Below are positions 1 through 13,225 of a stretch of 64,000 nt of DNA, piece by piece. The first letter of the stretch is position 1. Each line of letters opens with the position of its first letter. The notes under the pieces are model-generated. The model was not told the DNA's origin and ran no database searches. It saw nothing but the letters and a program-made list of their open reading frames with translations. Source of the DNA: Nymphaea colorata (Eukaryota > Streptophyta > Magnoliopsida > Nymphaeales > Nymphaeaceae); NCBI RefSeq assembly GCF_008831285.2, contig NC_045149.1:9266417-9330416 (forward strand), written 5' to 3'. The position numbers were made by a program, and so were the translations under genes.

Positions 1-3000
1 TTAATCCAATAGCTAAAGGTTGAATAGTAAAATACCAACCACGCTGAAAGAAAAATATGCACATAATATAAAAATTAAGGACAAAAGAAGCAATCTGCAG
101 AGAAATGGGACCAAGAGAATAGTCTAAATAATTGTGTTAAAAGCAGAAATGAGAATGGCCAAAGAACAAATTAAAGCACTGAGGACTCACTGGAAGTTCT
201 CTCTCAAGCAACCAAGCCCCTTGCTCCTCATCAAATTTTAAAGGAATACTCTGTGCAAAAACTAAAGTTGAGAAGGAGAAAAAGGGAGATACAAAAAAAA
301 TGTATACAGACATTGAATTTTGAAGGAATCCTCCATCCAAAAATTAAAGTTGAGAAGAAAAAAGAAATAATACAAAATTGTATAGACATCAAGTTATCAT
401 ATAGCTTTCTGATACTAAACTTTGCAACTATCAACGTCCAATAATAAGTTAAGCCTCATAATAACTTGAAGCATGTTCACGGCTTCATACACATGCACAC
501 ACACAATTTTGGTTGTAAGCATGCTCATTTTCAACCATTCTTGCATTTATTCACGTCCTCCCCAAAGAGTGAAGACCAACAATTAGGAATGCAGCCATGT
601 CATCTTATCACTCCACTGAAAGCAGGTCATCTATTATTTCTTTCTTCAAATCATTTTTTGTTCTTTTCATTTTTCACTTTCATTAAACAAATATATTTTT
701 CATTTTTTTGTCAATTCAATTCGAAATAAAATAACCCAATGCAATTTGAGTCATCCAATTGATCGAATGTTTCTACTGACCGACTCTGTTCAAATAAATA
801 ATATTGGTTCAGAGTCTCAGACCCCGTCTAAAAACAGGATCGGCCATGCCAAGGCCTATTTTGAGGGTCTACTACCTAGGTCCCACACAGGGATTTTAGC
901 CAGACTGGGTGAACTATAATCAAATTAAACAATTTGGAATAGTCTTAGATTCTGAAAAACCAAAAGATAGACAGAATAATAGAATGCAACTTCACCATCA
1001 TGCACAAAATGCATAATATATGTGGTCATTCACTACCATATTGATGAACTAACTATTTAGTCAAGATCGTGTATCAAGTAAACAAATCAGGAATTGAGCT
1101 ATTTTTCAGTAATTTTTTTCATGTCACAAAACTGCACTTTTAGATTACCTGCATGCTTCACATGAATAAGCAATTCAGATCCAAACAAAGAAATGCCTAA
1201 TAATTAAATGACATTCTGCAGAGAAATCTCAGTATGCTATCCATGCAAAGCATTTGCTGGCAAATCATTCACCTGACCCCAGCCAATATCTAGTCCAGAA
1301 ATGTCGACTGAAGAACAATCATCACCATCCCATTTGAAAGTAACTCTGGCCTTCCATTGACCAACGAGCTGTGAAAGAAACAAAATGAAAGTATCTTTAA
1401 TATGCATATTAGAGACTCTTATCCATGTCATGGCAAACAAGGAAGCAGGATCCACCCTAATAGAACAATCAAATGTCTTGTGTCTTGATTGCAAATCACA
1501 ATATATTGCTAAAATCCAGAGATGAAGATAGGAGAGTAGTTTTATGAATATGGTGGAATATTGACCATTCACTAATTCAGGTGCACTTCTAAGCAATATT
1601 TTCTGCAAATTGCCAAGTAGTTGGTCTGAGTAGCTCCCGGGCTCCTTACTAAGAGCCTTATAAGGAAGAGAAAACGTTACCAAAAAACAAAAGAGAACTA
1701 CATTTGTTTCGAATGGAATGAACCAAACAAATAACCCACCCAGCCCCCCAAAAGGAGAAAAAAAAAACAGAACAAACAAAACAAAAAAGAAAACACACAC
1801 ACACTCTCCGGAGAAAAAAAAAAAAAAAATAAAGCATGCCTACTATGTCCCCAACACTCCACAGGAATAATGGAAGACTTGAATCTGTCAACCAATAATC
1901 ACAAAGAAAAACGAACTCATTAACAGCAAACCAACTGGTGACAAGAGTATGCCCAAGCAGCCAGTTTTTTTTTTATATAAACTGTAAGCCTGAAACTTCT
2001 CTATTGTTAATTATATTTCTGGTTGCCGGTTGAGCTTTTTATTGTGCCAAATACCTAAATGTAGGACTGAGGAAAAAAAAAATCAGCAGCCAATCCAAAA
2101 GGTGGATATAATGATATGCAAAGATGAAGCTGAGCATGAATGTGCACTCAAATGTAATAAATTAAAGTGCTCAATGTGCATCAAGGAGAACTTACAATAT
2201 CAGCAGTTGCACTCCTTATGGCATCAAGTTTGGGGAAGCATGGCCGTTTACTCTGTTGGAAAATAGAACAGACACACAAGTTAGAAGAGGAAACTTCATA
2301 ACACATAAAATAAACAACAAATGATGAGAAGCAAATTTCTGGAAGCATTCTCTTAATGAAAGAAGTGGCTCTTAATGAAGGAAGTACTTTCATAAGTTCA
2401 ATACTAATGAAACCTGGGCAGAAGTGAAAAATTAGTATTTCTCTGAGAAGACTTTAAACATTGAAAATCTCAGAATTTTGCCACAGATTACATTCAAACC
2501 TTGATTCAGAGAGGCATATTCTGCAGATCTAGCAGTATGACATGCTTCTCTTATTTCCTTGAAAAACTTACCGTTCTAAAGGTATCACAATTACCTTGTA
2601 CACATAGATCTCAAACCCTTCAGAAAACATTTGTCTTTTCACAACCTAAAACAAAGTACCACCACCTACACCTAATGTACAATTTTCTTACATTTAGCAA
2701 GGAAGCCAATGAAGCAATCCGCTTCCCCAACCCCCCCCCCCCCCAAACCTTCTTTCCCAAAAGACCCAAAAAAAGAAAAGGAAAGCACAAACAAATAATG
2801 AAAATGAATAAGAGGCTATTTGAAAACTGGCAGGGGAACCTGAACATTTGAAAGACAGCAACAAACTGCTTCTAGTTACCTGAAGTAATTTGTGAGCATC
2901 ATCCAGTTGGTAGCCTAGAACCCAGTACATGTACGTGAGCTGACAAAGACAATAGTGCTGAATGAATATGCAATAAAAAGGAAAAGTACCTGAAAAGCAT

Positions 3001-6000
3001 TATTTTGCATATCCCTCAATGGATTCTAATCCTTAACAAGAGAAAGAACTACCAACCAGTCATAAGCACAAATGCTTTATTTTACTAAATGATTGTTTTC
3101 CCCTAATATAAATGTAGTGTGGCAAAAGTCAAACATGAGGTATCCACATATAGCTGCTAAACTAAAAGTGTAGTTTATAGGAAAACAAGATTGCATCTAG
3201 CACACTTTGGCTTTCTTGGCAAGCATTTTTGCACATTATTACTAGATAAGTCTAGATGATCAAGGGCGTTTTCTGCTTTTTCTCCCTAATCCCGGCAAAT
3301 GCACTTGAATCCACAAAGAAAGAAACCACAACTGCTGACACTTACAACACTCATGGCATGTAATCTCTAACAACACCGTGCAAAATAATCTTGCACCTTG
3401 AAGCAGTGTTGTATGTATTGTACGATACGTATCGTATCGTTTAGAAAATACGATACGATACACCCTCTGTATGGTAAATAGGAGTGTATCGTACTTGTAT
3501 CGTATGATACATACGATACGGGCATACGATACGGGCTGATTTCAAAAAAGGGGGGCCTGAACCCCCATTTTTCAAGTTTTATTCACAAAAACCCGCCTCT
3601 TCTTCATTTCTAACCTAGAAATTGTGCCGCCTTGGAGGAAAATCATTGATTTCCACCATGAAATCATCGATTAAACCATGAATTTGTGTGTGGGTAGTTT
3701 ATTCCCGTTGGGAGGAAAGGGTTTTTTTTTAAATCATGAAGATGAAGATTATGAATGAGAGTCGAGAGTGTAACGCCCCAAAAGTTTAGTCTCGTATTGA
3801 AGATTGTGAGAGATCTTCAAAGGCTTATAGGGGGGGTCATTAATGAGATGATCGTCCTAGTTCCTAGCCTTTTTGGGGTTGGAACCGAAACTGCTAGGGG
3901 GCGGGTTGGGATCCGCCGAACCAGGGGCCCGAGCCCAGGAGTGGGTCGGGTTGTTATAGAGAGTGCTTTCATTTTATATGTATTGGCATTGAACATTTTC
4001 ACAATTTCATTATCATCTTGTGATGTAATATTAACATTTCAAACTTGCTTTTTGATGTGGTATCTTATAAACTTATGGACCTTATGACTTATGAATCTAT
4101 GGTTATGAAATTATGATATACGTTATGTAATTGTTGACTTGTTGTGCATTCTAGATTGATATTGTTATGAATTTTGATGTTTACGAATGATGAACCGTAA
4201 CTTTATAGCAATAATAAATCTATCATTCTGTAAAACATGTTTTTTATGAAGAACATATTACTCTTGATTTTTACTGATTTTTTATGAATTTTTCGAATTT
4301 GTTTCCTATTTTTTTATTTATTTAAAAAAAATGATACGGGTACGATACGTTACGATATTTTACGATACGCTTTTTACAACATTGCCTTGAAGTAAATATG
4401 AAGCAATATTTAAGAATTTTAGATCAAGCTTTTGAACCAAAGGCACATTTACATATAATTCTTAGAGAAGGAAGCTATGTCACATGGGTACGGGTACAGA
4501 TGCGGGTACGGGTACGGACCATTTTCAAAAAACTTGGGTATGAGGGTACGGCCGTACACACACGGACATATATATATATATATATATATCAAAAAATTTC
4601 AAACATAATAACATATTCACATTTCACACATATATATCAAAAAAAATGCAAACAGAATAACACACAAACATAAATCATGGTCCAAAACACATAAATCATG
4701 GTCGAAAACACATAAATCATGGTCCAAAACACATAAATCATGGTCGAAAACAAACATCGGCATGAGTGCAGCACTCATTCGATGCCCTGCCAGCAAATGC
4801 AATCCAGAATCGACATTCAACAATACCCTGCTGGCAAATGCAATCCACATTCAACAATATTGTACGACAGTGAAGAATGAAAAGGCCTCATATTCTAAGA
4901 CAGTCAAGATCGAAGAATGAAAAGGAGGCATCTATTATATTTGAAAGGGATTTGAAACCCTCTCGGATTGGTGGTTGGTCATCAAAGATTTAGGGACGTC
5001 GAGGCCTACGATTCAACATCTTAGTTCGTATTCACAGATTTGAAACACAGAGAGAGAGATTTGAAACTGTAGAGAAAGGGCGAGCCAGAGGGAGGGGTGA
5101 TGGGTTTTCACTTTCAGGCGAACAGCACACAAAACCCATCGCCGGTCGTTGCCGGCGGCGAAGGCAGGGGCCGATTTAAATGAAAACAAAAAATGTAAAA
5201 AACTTCAGTCACCTCCTGTCTTCGCCGCTACCATCGCCGCTGCTTCGTTGCCGGAGAGGTAAATGTTGCCGGAGAGAGACGAGAGGTAAGGAGTCAAAGG
5301 TTTCGGTTTCGTTTTACCTTTTTCTTTTAAGGTCAAAATATTTTTTAATGTTAAAATCAGTTAAACGTTTAAAAGAAATGGACAAAATTGGACCCGGTCA
5401 ATGTTGACCGTGTCCAATTTTGGACGGATACGGTCCTACCCAGGCCCGTACCGGTACTGGTGTCCTACCGGTACCGGACGGCCGTGTTACATAGGAAGGA
5501 AGGCATTTTCCCCTACAGACCAGACAACTAGTTTCAATAAATTTTATGCCTTAGTCTTAAGAAAACCTTCAACAAAGGCATCTCACATGCAAGAGGGACA
5601 TTCATAAAGAAAAAGCAAAAAGTTAAATGTCCTAGTTAAAGGTATTGAAAATCACATAATGTGACAAACATTTCTAGTCAGTCTATTAATTAAATTAGAG
5701 CACATTCAATTAAGTTAGAGCACATAAGTATATATTTTTCCAATCCCGAACAATGCTTTTGAGGCTAGAAAGGAAAAGGGGTGAAATTGTATAAACAATT
5801 GTATCAAAATTAGGGCCAGGAAATAAAAGAACATCTGTTCATGAATATTGATCAGCAGCTCTAAATGTAAGAGAAGTTTATATTTTTCTAGTGAAAAGTA
5901 AAATTTCAGGAAATCATGAAGAACGTTTCTTTGTTTAAGCTACACAATCATATGAAGTCATGTACGTACCGCAACTGCAGGGGCTCTTCCAAGACCAGCT

Positions 6001-8242
6001 GTGCAATGAATATAAGTCACTCCACCATTAATATCTACGATTTTGGACAATTTACTGACCACAGCTGGAAGCCGCATGCGTAGATCAAATGCATCGAAAT
6101 CACTATTGCATAAAACATTAAAATGACACTTGCATTTAGATGTACATGGAAATACTGTGCAGATAAAATCCTCATCATTAGTTTATGATGAAACAAACGT
6201 ACTATGTACTATTAAATTTACACTGCTTTGAAAAATAACTATAAAGCCTTCTCAACAACTACCAACTTCACATATACAAGTATGCAAACATAGGTTGATC
6301 TCTAGATGTGAAAATAAAGAGAAAGAAACAAAAAATATTAAAATGATATTGGCAAGCAAATATTAAGGTGCATTAGATGCAGCAAGCTAGAATATTCAGC
6401 CAAAACAAATCTCGCAAGCTTTAGTACAAATATTTGGACAATAAGTAGAAAGGTTTAAACTTTGAAATAGCGGCATAGATAAATTAATTTCTCCAATGCA
6501 AACAAAAATAGGATTTTTAACATTTGATACAATTATTATACATTTGGTGCTAACAGGTGTCCCAAAAATTGCAAGGTCTGAAATTCCTTAAGATGTCCAC
6601 ATCCCATTCGTAGAAACATTAAGTGGGCCTGTTTTTCATTGTTTACCTTTACCAAACAGAACAAGCAAAAAAAATGACAAACCATCATTCCACAAAAAAA
6701 TCCTCTTTATATTTGGCTGTGTACATGTTTATCATAGCATATTGGGAGAAATTTCGCAAACAAAGTAAACAGGACTTTAATAATGTTCCTTTTACATATT
6801 GAATGTAAATAGAGGATACAAGGAGGGGAATGCATGAATAGACAAGTCCAGCTCAAGCTTGAGTCCAATAGGCTCAAGCTTTACTTGAGCTTCAACAAGT
6901 TGCTCATTCTCAGCTCAGGTCATACTTGGTATCGATCTTGGCTGATGTTGTTTGAAAGGTTTGAGGTTGAACTGTTTAAACACTTACCTATAAAAGAGAT
7001 AAAGTTAAACTTCAGCTGGGCAGCTTGGCTCAGCTAGTACTTTAATAGTCGCATTTCAACTTTGGGTTGTAAACTCTTGTATCTAACAAGAACAACTTAT
7101 AAACTGTAAAATCCAACATTGCTAGTAGATCCAGTCCCAAATTTCAAAGATAAAAAAAAAACCTAATGGTAACTCAAAATGTTTTGTATATATATTCCAT
7201 AGACCTATGCGATAGTTCTACATGAAACTATCTTCTTGTTCATGCTATGGAGCAAGAGACAAAGACTGCAAGTTTAGCATGCCAAAACTCACCGTATTTC
7301 TGCACGATAATGGTGAATACCATTGAGTTCCTTTGAGTATTGCTGTATGGCATTGATATCAACTCGAAAATATCTAATGTCACTTGTAAAGGAACCTACG
7401 GTATGACAGAAGAACATCATCTAAATATAATCAACAACTTCAACAAAGACATATTGTTATTTAGAGCCAAGTGGATACTCAAGGTCAGGATTTTGTTGGA
7501 GACAAAAGATTGTCTTCACTCCAACACTTCGTAGTTTGTCAACATCTGCAGGAGTCTACATATAAAAAAGTATAAATATGAGAAATCAGGTGGAATTATC
7601 GTATCCTGTTATGCCACCAATAGGGGAAAAATCTCACCTGCAAACATGATCCCACAATCAAGTCTGGACGAATAAAGTTGTAGTTCATTCCAAGCTCGTG
7701 CCTATAAGTTAATACTTTTTTCATAGAAAAAATGGTTAGAGAACTGTCTATATGGGGCATCATAGTTATATTTTAAGATGGGCATACCTGCTCCCATAGC
7801 TTGTGTCATGTTGCTACTGTATATCTCAGATTTCTCTTCTCGATCACTTAGATCAGTCATCTTTGCGTCTAGGGAACTTGCCTTGAACAATCAGATCATT
7901 GATTCGGCAACATAAAAAAAAATGATCAGCATAGAAGGGCTTGTCTGCCACCTAGAGCAAAGCAACAGTCGTAGAGCATGCACTGTAAAGTGTAAACAGC
8001 CACATATTTCTCTTTCTTTCTTGTTACACAACAGTGGACAGTTGTCATTCTCTTTTTTGGTTTCTTCAGGACCCTTGTCCCATTCATGCTACATGTACCT
8101 TTAGAGAACTGAATTTTTTGATGCACAAAGAGGTTAGTCCCCCATTTATTCTGTCATTTTTACGTTCTCTTTTTCTTCATCTTCTTTCTCTTAAACTAAC
8201 CCTAGGAGCTAATCCTAAAGTTTTCTTCCTATACGTCTTCTG

Positions 8243-8292
<50 letters not shown>

Positions 8293-11200
8293 TGTTTGAA
8301 AACAACATCAAAGTCGTCTTTCAGACACAGGAAGGAAGATATAGGCAGCTGGCTGGATGATATACCTTATGTTTGTTCATAGTCATGTTTGGTCCTAATG
8401 CTTCCATGAGAATCTGATTTTAGATTATTTAACAGAACAAAACCATGTAATTTGAAGCATGTGTTTGAAGCTATGATTTTCCACACTGATTTATCTGCAG
8501 CTGGATTGCAGAGTATCTTCTGGGTTGTTAAATGATGCTGATCTCATCTAATGATTCCAAAGATAAAATTGGATATTGCGATTTAAGCTGTAATACTGAT
8601 ATAAGTTTGTCCCTCAACAAGAATGGAGATACATGATACGCCTTTTCAACTGGCAAGAGAACCCAAGATAATGGTTGACTACAAAAAACAAGTACCTAAA
8701 TGGGGCACTAGTTATCTGCTAAAATGAAGATTTTGGCTAATGCGAATAGGGCAACTGCATCTAAAGTAAGCATTATGATGCCTGAAGGAGATTGCAACAA
8801 GGATGTTGTCAATGAAGGATGTGGTTAATCAGGATCTGCAATGGAAGCAGCAACAAACTGGTGGTTTTTGACCCTTTGCAACAAGGAATTATATCCAAGG
8901 CTTTTTTACTCCAGGATTGAATTATAACATGGAAATGAACTTGGGATACATGAACCACATACTTCTGATATGACACAACATCCAAGACCTACGGTGAGTA
9001 ATAAAGAGTTAAAAAGTAAAAAAAAAAAGAGAAGGGAACATAAAATGAAGAACCTGCAAGAAATAGCAATAAGGATGAAAATGAAGAATACATGCCACAA
9101 ATGTGCTTCACTATTTTCCACAGAGATACTTTCAGTTCTTTGTGGAGAACAAGAAAAATCGGCACTATCAAAGGGTCCTAGGAGGTCGATGGAGTCCTAC
9201 AACATACAAGTATGGAAACTGATAATGTTATCGGTAAATGTCTAGCAGCTTTCAGTCATGACTCATGATACATATATATCCATGTACCTGTTCCTCTGTC
9301 TCATCCTCATACAAAGAGCTCCTTGAGTTGGAAGATGTCTGTAGAAGTAGAGAGGCAATTGACAATTTTCAGCTTAGGTTGCACACAGGAGAAACAGAGG
9401 AAATAGACACACATCTATCAACAACAAAGATAAAACAGTCAAAACATGAAAGATTGTCATCAACAAATTGAGAAAAGAAAACCCCAATTCTGCATATCAC
9501 TAAGACTACAAATCAAGGGAGATAAAATGTGAATAGTTACTTTGCAAAACAAATGAGGTAAGATATGATAAAAACTCATTGCATTAAGCAGCACACATTT
9601 ATGATGGTCTTTTAGTACTTCTTCTTTATCCTTCCCTTTGTTTCTTTACGACCTAATATTGCAGTTTGGACATTTTGGCCATAGTGAAACATATAGGCAA
9701 CCTGCCACAAGTTAACCATACTGGAAAATTTGCTTAGCAGGTCTCCACAAGTTAGATTAAGTTTGTATGCCAAGTATAAAGCACCAATGGGTCAGAAAAG
9801 AGTAATTCTTACTATCAACTATCAAGTGCTCCCACAATATGCATTTAACGGCCTCAGTTATTGGCATGAAAATTTACGTAACTGCACATGAAAAATACTA
9901 GTGCCAAGTTAGGAGTTTTTTATGTGCGTCTGTGTATCTGTGTGTTTGTGTCTTCCATGCAGATTTATGGGTGACACACACCCTCTTCTTTTCTTTTCTT
10001 TTCTTTTCTTTCAATGCTGGGAGAGACTCGACATTCAAATGTGATCAGCGTGCTTGGTTTAATTAATTTAGTAGGGGACAGTCCTTGAATAGGTTTTCCC
10101 AGCATGTACTTAGGTTTTTGGGGGGTCAAAGGTCAATGCCCATTGCCTACAATATGCAAAATCTCAACCCCAAAAAACCCATTCTTTACAACAAAATTAA
10201 AAAAACAAAACTGAAAAAAAAAATACAAGCGCACACACACACACTCAATTTAGTAGACAATGGCTACCATGATTATGTTGAACACATCGACAGGATCAGA
10301 TTCAGTAAGCATGACAATTTCTTAATGATCTGCATTTAGGTTTATCTTATTATATTATCCATCGGATGGCACATTTCCAGGGAAGGCTAATTGGCTAAAC
10401 TTTCACCTGGTCAAAACAGGATAATTGACACCTTATTCTTCAAACCTGTCCTTATTTTCTGTCAGTTTATATCTTTAGTTTCATCTTAATTCCCTCCTTT
10501 TTACTTCTTCCTTCTATCTTTTCTATATTTCCTTCTGGATTGTTCTCCATATGCCTTTCCCATCTTCAACATTTCACTTGCAGCCATTGAATAGGTTTTC
10601 CTTTTTCTGAGAGAGAGCGTGTGTGTCTGTGTTCCATATTTTGGTGAGCATGGATTTAATTTTTCTTCCGCCAAAAAAATATTTAATATGCAACCTAGAA
10701 GGCTAGAATATGATCCTTACTAGTTCAAATGTATACAGTTTTCTCGTTCAAGCACTCAGCAATTAGAGAAGAAATAAAGCAATTATTTCATGTCACACCC
10801 TCGCAGGACAGACGAAAAAGGTAGAAACTGCAATAAGCCAAACTTTCCCACCACCACAAGAAGATTTAATTTGCTACCAATATGACAAGTCGCACCTAAG
10901 AGCCTTGTCAAAGTCCACACGTTCATAGATCAGTCATGGTCCACTGGAGCAGGATACCCTTGCAACGAGAGACGGAAATAATCATCTTAACGATTGTTTT
11001 TGACGTTTGCCTTTTTATGAGTTTCTGTTCTTTCTTATCGAAACACAGCAAAAGAATTCATATGTTCCGGTTTCTTACTTCTTAGCCTTCCAAGGAGCTA
11101 ACTTCTGGCGCTTCCAAGGAAAGGGAAACAGAAGAGGAGACGAAGTTCATCTTTGCATGCATTTATACAACCAAAATTGGAAAAAGCAGAAGAAAAGCAA

Positions 11201-11625
11201 GCGAGAAAAAGAAACCAGAAAAGAGAAGGAAAAGGAAAGAAGAGGAAGGTAGGTTTGTTTTTTTACTTTCATGGCTGCCACCCTGAGGGAACCAGTTCCC
11301 ACGAACCCCTAATGTAAAAAAGACAGAGTAAATTTAGACAGAAGGCCTCAATTTCGAAGGAAGAAGGAAGAAAAACAGGAAACAGGAGGTGGTTGGCAAT
11401 AATAATAAATACATTAAAGACCGCGGTCCTTCTGTGGTGGGCGTCCACTCTTTTCGGCCAAGGCAACGCAGAGAATCTGCTATGGAAACCATTCAGAATA
11501 ATTAGTGGGAAAAAGCAACTGAAACTAACAATAACACCACTAACACTCCCTAAAGTTCCCAGGCAATCGGCAGAAACAAGTAAAAGGAGAGAGAACCTGT
11601 GGCCAACGGATTGCAGGCAATTCAT
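1..11625 (-). CDS. SEX4: Phosphoglucan phosphatase SEX4/DSP4-type (partial, C-terminus off window)
   Basis: Plastid dual-specificity phosphatase that removes phosphate from starch glucans so that amylases can act. Exons on the minus strand, joined in consistent phase: exon 1 from ATG 11625 (3' end unresolved), 9338-9288, 7881-7788, 7714-7638, 7555-7479, 7373-7293, 6102-5970, 2939-2880, 2252-2196, 1368-1273, 250-191. Exon 1 begins MNCLQ, as in Arabidopsis SEX4, and would encode the transit peptide. [19 protein letters not shown] and the LIVGSCLQ strand open the DSP domain. The catalytic HCX5R loop reads [13 protein letters not shown], and [16 protein letters not shown] follows. Then comes the CBM48 glucan-binding module ([25 protein letters not shown]). 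The rest of the CBM and the C-terminal helix lie beyond position 1. The 51-nt exon at 9288 is inferred from splice sites and phase only, and another transit-peptide exon may be missing. The 3-kb intron 2940-5969 holds two hAT elements. LSF2 is excluded by the CBM. Confidence 0.93.
3404..4384. mobile_element. Non-autonomous hAT-like element in SEX4 intron
   Basis: It is flanked on both sides by the same 8 bases CCTTGAAG (3396-3403 and 4385-4392). The ends are imperfect inverted repeats, CAGTGTTGTA against CAATGTTGTA. Just inside both ends are clusters of the palindromic word ACGATACG/CGTATCGT. An 8-bp duplication with CA-type ends is the hallmark of the hAT superfamily. No transposase reading frame is present. 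A 190-bp LTR-like element is nested inside it. Confidence 0.82.
3769..3958 (+). mobile_element. Solo LTR / TRIM-like 190-bp element
   Basis: The element begins TGTAACGCCCC and ends GTTATA, and is flanked by GAGAG at 3764-3768 and 3959-3963, a 5-bp target duplication. A homologous copy lies in inverse orientation at 63,338-63,528 with a different 5-bp duplication, so both ends are independently confirmed. It has no internal domain, primer site or coding capacity. It is best read as a solo LTR of a small LTR retrotransposon, here nested in a hAT-like element. Confidence 0.78.
4475..5494. mobile_element. Non-autonomous hAT-like element in SEX4 intron
   Basis: It is flanked by the 8-bp duplication GAAGGAAG (4467-4474 and 5495-5502). 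The terminal inverted repeats are CTATGTCACATGG and CTATGTAACACGG. Just inside the ends are GGGTACGGGTACGG and GGTACCGG arrays. The interior holds a 21-bp minisatellite and no transposase frame. Layout and wording resemble the element at 21,514-22,644, which suggests one family. Confidence 0.83.
4669..4752. repeat. 21-bp minisatellite, 4 copies
   Basis: Four head-to-tail units start at 4669, 4690, 4711 and 4732. Each begins CATAAATCATGGTC and alternates C/G at the next base. It lies inside the hAT-like element at 4475-5494. Just after it (about 4788-4860) is a second short imperfect duplication containing GGCAAATGCAATCCA. Confidence 0.85.
8245..8290. repeat. (AT)n microsatellite, 46 bp
   Basis: Uninterrupted AT dinucleotide run between the 7788-7881 and 9288-9338 exons of SEX4. 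No coding signal was seen in the rest of that intron. Confidence 0.95.
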
Positions 11626-13194
11626 TTTCGTAGATCAGATTATGATGATGACGAAGGAGGAGCAACCCGAAAAGTAGAGAACCGTTTTCACGGCAGAAAG
11701 CAGTGTACTTTTTTCATTGGGAACATAAACGAATCATTCACAAAAAGCAATCTAGTATGGGGAGGGAGAGAAGGGAGGTGAGAATATCTTAGAAGTAGGA
11801 GGCATCTTCTTTGGTGGGTCTCCGTTACTTTTCATGTTCCTGATATTGTTTTCGCGTGCAAGTATCTGAGGCATCTCCAGCCACCTTGGTCGGTCGCTGT
11901 CGACAAAATGTTGTCAGGAAAAACCCATGAGATATTATGGAAAAGAGTTATGTTTTTTTTCCAATAAAAGAATCAGGGAAAGTTTTTAGCATCTATAGAA
12001 AATATCCTGGGGTGGTCTGAGGTGGGATGAAGAAAAACCGACAAACCGTTCGTAAGAGATTTCTCTCAAAAACTACTGCGGATGGATGTCAAAGTGCTGG
12101 TCAGGGAGTAATTGATGGGCGGGCTGAGAAGAAACGTTGGCGAAGGATTCTCTCAACCACTAGTTTCTTAAAAAGTTGGCTGCTTGAGCATCAAGTGAGA
12201 ATTAATGTATTGTATCCTAAGTTGGTCATTTGGGAGTTAACGGCTTATTGCTCTAGTAACTAACCTGAGTGTGAGTGTGGGAGACCCATTACCTGGCATA
12301 GAGCCTAAGTTTCTATTCAACCTTTTGTTTTGTTAAGATAGATTTGCTTTCAGGATAGATTTGCTTTTGATACTTCAGGACCGATGTCCTGTTACCAACT
12401 TGCATATATGTAATTCCCTTTTTATAATATAGGAGGTTGATGATCTTAGACTGACCGCCTAATATAAAATGAAAAATTGCTTGACAATTCGGGGTCACTC
12501 GCCTGCCCTTGAGTGGACAATGTAATAGGAATCGACTGCTAAATGGTTCAGTAGTGCGACTTTCAAACGCCAGAAATTTCCTCAAAATGTTGCTGATTGA
12601 GGGTCGTTGAGAAGGAGAAGTTTGGTTGCAACTCTCATCTCATCGATGTTAAGCGTGCCGAATTTTGTTTCGACCTGACTTCTTATGAATTTCACTATAC
12701 TGGACCTAACTAGTTTCTAAGGGCCAACATATGTCATTGAGGAAGAGGGCATTAGCGTTTGAACGTAATCAAACACCTTTAACATATGGCCTTGAGTTGA
12801 AGGTAGGTAAATACGGACAAGATAAGGTTGAAATATGGTTTTCAGGAGAGATTAGATTTTGATAAGTGAATCCATCATTGACTACGTTCGGATAACTTTG
12901 TTTGCAATTTGTAGGTGGAGAGTGGAATTATAGGGCCGTTTGACATGTTATTGTTATTGTCCTATAAATTTATCCCAAAAATTAGGGCAGATTTTACATT
13001 ATTATATGAATGAGGCAGATACATAGGATAGTAATGAAGTGGTTGATTACTCCAGATTTGAGATCTATGGATTTACATGGATCTGACGTTTGATAGCCCT
13101 GGATCTAAGATCCAGGGCTGATGTAGGATCCGAGGATCTCAGATCCTCGAATCTTAAAAATCCAGGCTTTTTGAGACCTCGTTTGATATCATAG

Positions 13195-13225
<31 letters not shown>

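Noticed and set aside
1237-1800. 187-codon minus-strand open frame taken as one exon
   Set aside because: Only 1273-1368 matches the SEX4 CBM; the rest is intron with a polypyrimidine tract before the acceptor at 1369.
4669-4752. CRISPR-like array of 21-bp units
   Set aside because: Direct head-to-tail minisatellite without unique spacers, inside a plant transposon.
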